A DNA stretch of 11,385 nt from Chloroflexota bacterium. Lineage in GTDB: Bacteria; Chloroflexota; Limnocylindria; Limnocylindrales; CSP1-4. The position numbers were made by a program, and so were the translations under genes. The stretch spans positions 1 to 11,385 of the forward strand of contig PMJT01000114.1 of the NCBI GenBank assembly GCA_003158495.1, read 5' to 3'. Each line of letters starts with the position of its first letter. The stretch's first letter is position 1. Below the pieces are notes generated by a model, which was not told where the DNA came from, searched no databases, and worked only from the letters and a program-made list of their open reading frames with translations. Shown here one piece after another: positions 6,744 to 11,385 of this stretch.

Positions 6744-7775
6744 TCAGGCGCGGGCCTGTGCCTCGGCGAGGTAGCCGTCCAACTGCTTGAAGGTACCGGC
6801 GAAGCCGTCCTGCATCCCGGCGCGCCCTGCCTCGAAGGCCTGCAGTTCCTCCGCCGTGGCGTTGATCGGGCCGCCGCGGAGAGTCACGGTTGTCTTGCCG
6901 CCTCTCTCGGCCAGGGTCAGCGTGTTGAGGATCTCGAGCGGCCACGTGGCGATCCACGGGTTACGGGTCAGACCGCCGGCCGCGTCGGAGAACGAGTTGA
7001 CGAACACGATCCGCTCCGTCGGCACGATCTCGCGGTAGGCGAAGAGGGCCCACATCGGCGTGCCGTTCGGCGTCTTCATGCTGTAGTGGAAGACGCCGCC
7101 CGGGCGCAGATCCAGCCTGGCGACCTCGATCGCGCTGCCAGGAGAGCCCCACCACCGGGCCAGCCGGTCTGGCTCCGTCCAGGCCTTCCAGACGAGGTCG
7201 CGCGGCGCGTCGAATTCCCGGGTTACCACCAGTGGCGACGATGCCGCGCCCGTTGATGCCCCGGCTCCCACGCCCGACGGCGCCTCGCCGCCCAGCAGGC
7301 TGGCCAGCAGTTCCTCGAGCCGCTCGAAGGTCTGGGCCTGCCCCCACTCCATGCCCGAGGCGACCATCCCGTCGCGCGCCTCCTTCGAGGCGAAGGTCAG
7401 GGTCTGCGAGAGGGCGGTCTTGCCGCCGGTCTCGGTGAGGGTCGTGGCTACGAGCACCTCCTGGTCCGGGAACGGCTCATAGATCTGGGTGAAGACGATC
7501 CGTTCCGGCGCCGCGATCTCGCGATAGACGCCGTTGAAGCCGTGGATCGTGCCGTCTGGCGCTTTCTGGACGAAGCGGTACTTGCCGCCCGGTTGCAGGT
7601 CCATGCTGCACTCGACCAGGTCGAACCCGCGCGGGCCCCACCAGTACTTCATGTGCTCGCAGCTGTTGCAGGCCTCCCACACGAGGCTCCGCGGCGCATC
7701 GAACGCGCGGGTCACTGCGATTTCCCGGTCGGAGGAGAGGGTCAACGTCATCTTGTTGGCGGTTGTCTGGGCCAT
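6744..7775 (-). CDS. Double-domain SRPBCC/AHSA1 (START-like) protein
   Basis: The 343-residue product is two AHSA1-type SRPBCC domains in one chain. Domain 1 (about 15-160) has REIAVTRAFDAPRSLVWEA, MKYWWGPRGF (42-51), LQPGGKYRF and ERIVFTQ. Domain 2 (about 182-340) repeats the order: VVTREFDAPRDLVWKAWTEPDRLARWWGSPG (183-213), LRPGGVFHYSM and ERIVFVNSF. A Gly/Ala/Ser-rich linker (162-181) joins them. Single AHSA1 domains are about 140-160 residues, so this is a genuine fusion. The fold forms a deep hydrophobic pocket for a lipid-like or aromatic ligand; the ligand here is unknown. GGAAAGGGA lies before the ATG at 7775. The gene is the last of the ArsR operon, 31 bases after the single-domain SRPBCC gene. 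Confidence 0.9.
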   Translation of the reverse strand: MAQTTANKMTLTLSSDREIAVTRAFDAPRSLVWEACNSCEHMKYWWGPRGFDLVECSMDLQPGGKYRFVQKAPDGTIHGFNGVYREIAAPERIVFTQIYEPFPDQEVLVATTLTETGGKTALSQTLTFASKEARDGMVASGMEWGQAQTFERLEELLASLLGGEAPSGVGAGASTGAASSPLVVTREFDAPRDLVWKAWTEPDRLARWWGSPGSAIEVARLDLRPGGVFHYSMKTPNGTPMWALFAYREIVPTERIVFVNSFSDAAGGLTRNPWIATWPLEILNTLTLAERGGKTTVTLRGGPINATAEELQAFEAGRAGMQDGFAGTFKQLDGYLAEAQARA

Positions 7776-7806
7776 CGATCGGTCCCTTTCCAGCCCTGGA
7801 GCTGTG

Positions 7807-8295
7807 CTAGGCGCGCCGGAGTTCGGCGGCGAGGTTGTCGAGGAGGTCGCGGGTGCCGCGCTCCCGCTCGGCGGGAAGGTCGGCGCCGTCGAGGAAGGCG
7901 TCCTGTTCGGTCATGACTAGGCGTGTGCAGTCGCCCTCGGCGAACATTTCGATCGTCGAAAGCGAGACCGAGATGCGCTTCTGGTCCCGGTGCATCTCGT
8001 AGGTGGAGACGATGCGGCGGTTCGGGACGATGTCCTGGTAGACCGCGTCGTAGGCATGGGTCACGCCGTTGGGGGCGGCGGTGCTCACGTGCTCGCGGCC
8101 GCCGACCCGGAAGTCGAGGCTGTGGTCCGAGCTGTGCCATCGGTCCGGCCCGACGAACCAGCGGGCCTTTGTCGCGGGGTGGGCGAAGGCGTTGAATACC
8201 TGCGCCGGCGTCGCGTCGAAGGTTTGGTCGATCACAAACGTCGAATGCTGGACGGTGCGACCGGTGGCCGGCGACTCAGGGATTTGGGTTGTCAC
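7807..8295 (-). CDS. SRPBCC/AHSA1 family protein
   Basis: The 162-residue product has the AHSA1-type pattern: FVIDQTFDATPAQVFNAFAHPATKARWFVGP (20-50), LDFRVGGREHV (60-70), YDAVYQDIVPNRRIVSTYEM (82-101), a TRLVMTEQDAFLDG strand and a C-terminal helix ERGTRDLLDNLAAELRRA that closes the ligand pocket. GTG at 8295 is chosen because AAAGGAGA (8302-8309) lies seven bases upstream. It overlaps the end of the ArsR gene by 20 bases, so translation is probably coupled. The family includes stress-related proteins of unknown ligand that are commonly encoded next to ArsR-type repressors. Its ligand and reaction, if any, are unknown. Confidence 0.9.
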   Translation of the reverse strand: MTTQIPESPATGRTVQHSTFVIDQTFDATPAQVFNAFAHPATKARWFVGPDRWHSSDHSLDFRVGGREHVSTAAPNGVTHAYDAVYQDIVPNRRIVSTYEMHRDQKRISVSLSTIEMFAEGDCTRLVMTEQDAFLDGADLPAERERGTRDLLDNLAAELRRA

Positions 8296-8638
8296 GCTTG
8301 TTCTCCTTTGCCTGGAGTTCTCGGAGGTAATCGTCGAGCCGGTCGAAGCTCTCCTCCCAGAACCGGCGGTACTGGCCGACCCAGGCGGCGACGTCGCGAA
8401 GCGGTTCCGCGTCGAGTCGGCACGGCCGCCATTGGGCGTCGCGGCCCTGCTCGATGAGCCCTGCTCGTTGCAACACCCGGAGGTGCTTGGAGACACCGGG
8501 CAGGCTCATGTCGAATGGGGCGGCGATCTGCGTAACAGTTGCCTCGCCATCCGCGAGCCGGGCCAGGATTGCCCGACGCGTCGGGTCGGCCAGGGCGGAG
8601 AAGGTAGCGCTGAGTGGGTCGGGGTGGTTGTTCGGCAT
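8276..8638 (-). CDS. ArsR-family winged-helix repressor of the SRPBCC operon
   Basis: The 120-residue product is a single winged-helix domain: FSALADPTRRAILARLADGEATVTQIAAPF (13-42), recognition helix SLPGVSKHLRVLQRAGLI (45-62), wing QGRDAQWRPCRL (64-75) and a C-terminal dimer helix (about 80-110). It lacks the CxC metal-binding site of arsenic- or cadmium-sensing ArsR proteins; its only Cys is at 73. It fits the subgroup linked to AHSA1/SRPBCC genes, whose effector is usually unknown. ATG at 8638 has only a poor ribosome site (AAGAG), but the family match begins here. A palindrome 14 bases upstream of the start is a likely autoregulatory operator. It is the first gene of a three-gene operon. 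Confidence 0.92.
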   Translation of the reverse strand: MPNNHPDPLSATFSALADPTRRAILARLADGEATVTQIAAPFDMSLPGVSKHLRVLQRAGLIEQGRDAQWRPCRLDAEPLRDVAAWVGQYRRFWEESFDRLDDYLRELQAKENKRDNPNP

Positions 8639-8651
8639 CTCTTGCTTAGCT

Positions 8652-8671
8652 ACTTGGTTATATAACCTAGT
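8652..8671. promoter_or_regulatory. Candidate ArsR operator (palindrome)
   Basis: ACTTGGTTATATAACCTAGT contains the perfect 12-base palindrome GGTTATATAACC (8656-8667), extended by matching ACT/AGT arms with one mismatched pair. It is an AT-rich island in GC-rich DNA, 14 bases upstream of the ArsR start, and covers the predicted transcription start. This matches the usual autorepression geometry of ArsR-type regulators. I see no second copy in the window. Confidence 0.65.
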
Positions 8672-8674
8672 GGC

Positions 8675-8703
8675 AAAGTACGCCACCGGGGAACGTAGGT
8701 CAA
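8675..8703 (-). promoter_or_regulatory. Candidate promoter of the ArsR-SRPBCC operon
   Basis: On the minus strand TTGACC (8698-8703) resembles a -35 box, and TACTTT (8675-8680) lies after an exact 17-base spacer as a weak -10 box. Transcription would start near 8668, inside the palindrome. The -10 matches the consensus in only three bases; TATATA or TATAAC within the palindrome is an alternative -10, but it lacks a good -35. The rest of the spacer 8639-8894 shows no gene. Confidence 0.4.
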
Positions 8704-8894
8704 ATACGGTTGCGTGGAATGGGCCGACCCAGGCCCGGAAGACATAGCAGTCGCCCGGCGAACAAGGACACTGGCCCTGAACCCGGTCCCATATGCCCGC
8801 CCAATGGAAACGCGTGCGAGTCACCGCGATCCGGAGTTACGTCGCTTGCGGTCGACTACTACACGGGCGAGACTCTCTGGGGCATGTCCGCCTA

Positions 8895-9893
8895 TTAGCA
8901 GATGCCGAGCGGCCTCTCGATTGCGGCGTCGGTGCGGAAGCGGCGGTCGACAAGGACCCGGATCACGTAGTCGATCTCCAGGCCCGCGCCGTCGAACGAG
9001 GGCGCGGAACCGGGCGGGACGAGCAGCTGGGCTGCGGCGATGCCGCTGGCGAGGTCGGCCGTGGCGACCGGCGCCGACGCCAGGATGCCTTCCTCGCCGT
9101 TGGGCGCGTTCGTCCGGCGGTGGAGCTCGATGCGCGCGCTCTGGCCCTGCGGCGCCGACGGCCACGACACCCGGACCGCGACCGGCTGCCCGGCCGCGAC
9201 GGGCAGCGGCGACTCGACGCTGATCGTCGCGTCGCCGACGGAGACGCCCGCCATCAGGCTCGTGCCGCCCTGCTTGCCAACGCCGGCGCGCATCAGGTCC
9301 GGGGCTTGGGCAAGTGGCAGGAACGTGGCCACGAAATGGTCCGAGCCCATCGGCACGTCCCAGCGCACCTCGAGTGCCCAGGCGATGATCGACTCGCCGA
9401 GGTGCGCCGAAGGCGGACCGAGCGGCGGCGCCGGAACCGCGAAGCCCGCCTCCCACGACTCGCCGGCGGCGAGGTTCGTCGGGACCGGGGGATCCAGGAA
9501 CGCGTCGTGCGAGAAGAGGTTGCCGCTCGTCTCGACCCAGCGTTCCGTGTAGGTGATTTCGCCCTTCGAGTTCCGATGCTCCTCGGAACGGCGAACTTCG
9601 TCGAGCCGCAGCCCAACGAGCCGCAAGTATGCCTTGCGCGACGAGATGGCCTTGATCGCGGTCAGCTTGATATGGCCGGTGATTCCGTCGCCGACCTGTG
9701 CCGGGTGGTCCAGCGTGATTTCGCCAGTGACCGCGCCGTCCGTTGGCCGGAGCAGCTCTTCGGCCGCGACCGAGTGGAGGGGATGGCTGCCTTCGCCGCC
9801 GGCCAGCCGCTGACCGTTGACGGCGTCGAACGGGGACGGTGACGAGCCGGCATGGCCTCCGAACACGGCGCCCAAGCCGATGTTGACGACCAT
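8895..9893 (-). CDS. Arrestin-like two-domain beta-sandwich protein
   Basis: The 332-residue product appears to hold two all-beta domains. The first (about 54-195) has GEITLDHPAQVGDGITGHIKLTA, a central AYLRLVGLRLDEVRR strand, LAAGESWEAGFAVPAPPLGPPSAHLG (141-166) and IIAWALEVRWDVPMGSD (169-185). This order, with a basket strand, then an LxxG...F.VP...PPS turn, then an aliphatic W.LxV.....G.D strand, matches arrestin-fold proteins such as Spo0M. The second domain (about 215-330) begins ATISVESPLPVAAGQPVAVRVSW and ends with a paired strand IDYVIRVLVDRRF. The N-terminal 50 residues are Gly/Ser-rich with no signal peptide, so it is probably cytoplasmic. GGAGG (9901-9905) lies seven bases before the ATG at 9893, which decides against the longer frame to 10079. 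Partners are unknown. It is divergent from the oxidoreductase gene. Confidence 0.7.
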   Translation of the reverse strand: MVVNIGLGAVFGGHAGSSPSPFDAVNGQRLAGGEGSHPLHSVAAEELLRPTDGAVTGEITLDHPAQVGDGITGHIKLTAIKAISSRKAYLRLVGLRLDEVRRSEEHRNSKGEITYTERWVETSGNLFSHDAFLDPPVPTNLAAGESWEAGFAVPAPPLGPPSAHLGESIIAWALEVRWDVPMGSDHFVATFLPLAQAPDLMRAGVGKQGGTSLMAGVSVGDATISVESPLPVAAGQPVAVRVSWPSAPQGQSARIELHRRTNAPNGEEGILASAPVATADLASGIAAAQLLVPPGSAPSFDGAGLEIDYVIRVLVDRRFRTDAAIERPLGIC

Positions 9894-9981
9894 CGCTGAA
9901 CCTCCGAACTTGCAGAGCCGAAGCCGCCGACCCGTGCAGGTCGACGGGCGAATAGTAGGCGGCCCGCGGTGGCGGCGGACG

Positions 9982-10011
9982 ACGATCCGGCCGGTCCGCT
10001 GGGCGGATCGT
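9982..10011. promoter_or_regulatory. 8-bp inverted repeat between divergent genes
   Basis: ACGATCCG (9982-9989) and CGGATCGT (10004-10011) are perfect inverted copies separated by 14 bases. They lie in the 188-base spacer between the arrestin-like gene and the oxidoreductase gene, 71 bases before the latter's ATG. The 22-base centre-to-centre spacing (about two helical turns) would suit a dimeric regulator; a leader hairpin is an alternative. Confidence 0.4.
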
Positions 10012-10081
10012 GGCGGCCGCCCGGCCGGGACCGGACTGATGATGGCCGAGATCTCCTTTTGCTCGACCGGAAGAGGCACGC

Positions 10082-11385
10082 ATGGATCGCTTCGACTTCA
10101 TCGTTATTGGCACCGGCGCCGCCGGGGAATCGGCCGCTAACGCAGCCCTGGAGCGCGGCAGGACGGTCGCGGTCGTGGAGCGCGAGCTTGTCGGTGGATC
10201 GTGCTCGTTCTGGGCGTGCATACCCTCAAAGGCGCTGCTCCACGCGGCAACCGAACATCGGCGTGGCGACTACTCATGGGAGCGTGCCTCTGCCCGGCGC
10301 GACTACATGATCAATCGCGAACGCCGGGACTGGCCGGACGACTCGGGCCACGTGAAGGCGCTCGAGACAGCCGGCGCCCGGCTCTACATGGGCGAGGGCC
10401 GGATCGTGGGACCCGGGCTCGTCGAAGTCGGGCCGGGCCCGGCATCGCCGAGAGCTGCCGCCCGCCGGATCGAAGCTGGGACGATCATCCTGGCGACGGG
10501 CTCGCAGCCGAAGATTCCGGAGGTCGAAGGCCTGGCCGAGGCCGAGCCCTGGACGAACCGCGAAGCCACCTCGACACGGACGTTGCCGCGCAGCGTCGTC
10601 ATCCTCGGCGGCGGCCCGATGGGCGTGGAACTGGGTGAGTTCTTTGCCCTGTTCGGAGTGGCCACGACGCTGGTCCACGCCCATGAGCGGCTGATCGACA
10701 AGGATCACCGCCGCGTTTCAGAGGCGGCCGCGAGGATCATGCGCGACGATGGCGTGGATCTGCGGCTCGGAGTCCGGACCCTGCGCCTGCGGGCCGGCGC
10801 CGGCGAGGGCGGCGCGCACGTCGTGGAGCTGAGCGACGGCAAGTCCGTCCAGGGGGATCGGATCATCCTCGCGCTCGGCCGAGTATTCGGTCTCGAGAAC
10901 CTGGGCCTGGACCGGGTCGGCGTCGACCCGGGCAAGCTCAAGCCGGACGGCCGCCTCCGCATCGCCGACGGCGTCTTCCTGATCGGCGATCCCGCGGGAC
11001 CCGAGATGTTCACCCACGTTTCCCACTACCAGGGCATCGTCGCCGTTCGAATGGCCCTCGGCGAGGACCTCGTGCCGGACTACCGGGCCATCCCACGCGC
11101 GGTGTTCGTGGAGCCGGAGCTTGCGTCGGTTGGGCTGAGCCTCGAGGCGGCCAAGGCGGCGGGCATCGACGCATTCGAGAAGGTCGCCGATTTTGCGACG
11201 TCGACGCGGGGCTATGAGCTCGAGGCCGAATTCGGCCACCTGGCGGTCGTCGTCGACCGCCGGACCGAAACCCTCGTCGGCGCCTCGGTCGTGGCACCGG
11301 ATGCCTCCGCCGCGATCCATGAGACTGCCCTGGCGATCCACACCCGGATCCCCGTGCCGCAACTGGCGTCGATGATGCACGGCTT
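10082..11385 (+). CDS. Class I pyridine nucleotide-disulfide oxidoreductase (partial, 3' end cut)
   Basis: The frame is open from the ATG at 10082 to the window edge, giving 434 complete residues of a protein usually about 460-480 long. It has the FAD-binding GTGAAG (10-15) and a redox motif GGSCSFWACIPSKALL (38-53) that keeps the C-x4-C disulfide (C41, C46). Also present are ATGS (138-141), an NAD(P)-binding GGGPMG (176-181), a second FAD motif GVFLIGD (297-303) and the dimer domain from about 337 (PRAVFVEPELASVGLS). The FWACIPSK form marks a dihydrolipoamide dehydrogenase/mercuric reductase-like subgroup of unclear substrate, not typical E3 or glutathione reductase. GGAAGAGG (10069-10076) lies five bases before the ATG. 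The usual catalytic His-Pro-Thr appears changed at the edge (MMHG then TT-). It is not near any alpha-keto acid dehydrogenase genes. Confidence 0.9.
   Translation, partial: MDRFDFIVIGTGAAGESAANAALERGRTVAVVERELVGGSCSFWACIPSKALLHAATEHRRGDYSWERASARRDYMINRERRDWPDDSGHVKALETAGARLYMGEGRIVGPGLVEVGPGPASPRAAARRIEAGTIILATGSQPKIPEVEGLAEAEPWTNREATSTRTLPRSVVILGGGPMGVELGEFFALFGVATTLVHAHERLIDKDHRRVSEAAARIMRDDGVDLRLGVRTLRLRAGAGEGGAHVVELSDGKSVQGDRIILALGRVFGLENLGLDRVGVDPGKLKPDGRLRIADGVFLIGDPAGPEMFTHVSHYQGIVAVRMALGEDLVPDYRAIPRAVFVEPELASVGLSLEAAKAAGIDAFEKVADFATSTRGYELEAEFGHLAVVVDRRTETLVGASVVAPDASAAIHETALAIHTRIPVPQLASMMHG

Noticed and set aside
1587..8638. An arsenic resistance cluster made of the ArsB-like permease and the ArsR gene
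   Set aside because: They are more than 5 kb apart on opposite strands, the ArsR lacks metal-binding cysteines and sits in an SRPBCC operon, and there is no arsC, arsA or arsM.
8793..10221. Long open frames over the arrestin-like gene (349 residues plus strand, 466 residues minus strand)
   Set aside because: Both are Arg-rich shadows. The frame 8895-9893 has a GGAGG site and regular strand patterns.
1..11385. CRISPR array, tRNA, rRNA, insertion sequence or phage genes
   Set aside because: No regularly spaced repeats, cloverleaf-like sequence, transposase or integrase motifs were seen on reading both strands; this is a visual check only.

Overview
This is a GC-rich, gene-dense bacterial window. 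Start codons include GTG, Shine-Dalgarno sites are GGAGG-like, and coding codons mostly end in G or C. The gene mix fits a high-GC soil or sediment lineage: an ECF sigma factor with a membrane-anchored ectodomain protein, an ArsR regulator with SRPBCC proteins, a tandem GNAT and a WACIPSK-type flavin oxidoreductase. Chloroflexota (Limnocylindria-like) or Actinomycetota are my best guesses, but nothing here settles the phylum. I see no rRNA, tRNA, CRISPR array, insertion sequence or phage gene, and no stretch over 300 bases without a gene.

Layout. Bases 1-80 probably hold the 3' end of an upstream gene. A DUF1801 (frataxin-like fold) gene at 212-583 (+) converges on a single-pass membrane protein of unknown function at 667-1341 (-). 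After a 245-base spacer with inverted repeats come an ArsB/NhaD-type permease (1587-2900, +) and a universal stress protein (2908-3408, +), probably one operon. A tandem GNAT acetyltransferase (3477-4397, -) is divergent from an ECF sigma factor (4587-5138, +). The sigma stop codon overlaps the start of a membrane protein with a large cysteine-containing ectodomain (5135-6601, +), probably its anti-sigma or sensor partner.

On the minus strand, transcribed from about 8670 down to 6744, lies an operon: an ArsR-type repressor (8276-8638), a single-domain SRPBCC/AHSA1 protein (7807-8295) and a double-domain SRPBCC/AHSA1 protein (6744-7775). A near-perfect palindrome at the predicted transcription start is a good candidate for the repressor's own operator, and a hairpin after the last gene is a candidate terminator. 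A two-domain arrestin-like beta-sandwich protein (8895-9893, -) is divergent from a class I pyridine-nucleotide-disulfide oxidoreductase (10082 to the window end, +, cut off).

No large new system stands out. The items most worth following are the self-regulated ArsR/three-SRPBCC operon, the sigma factor with an unclassified Cys-rich ectodomain, the bacterial arrestin-like protein and its divergent inverted repeat, and an exact 17-base repeat upstream of two different genes. Gene families were assigned from remembered motifs, without any database search.
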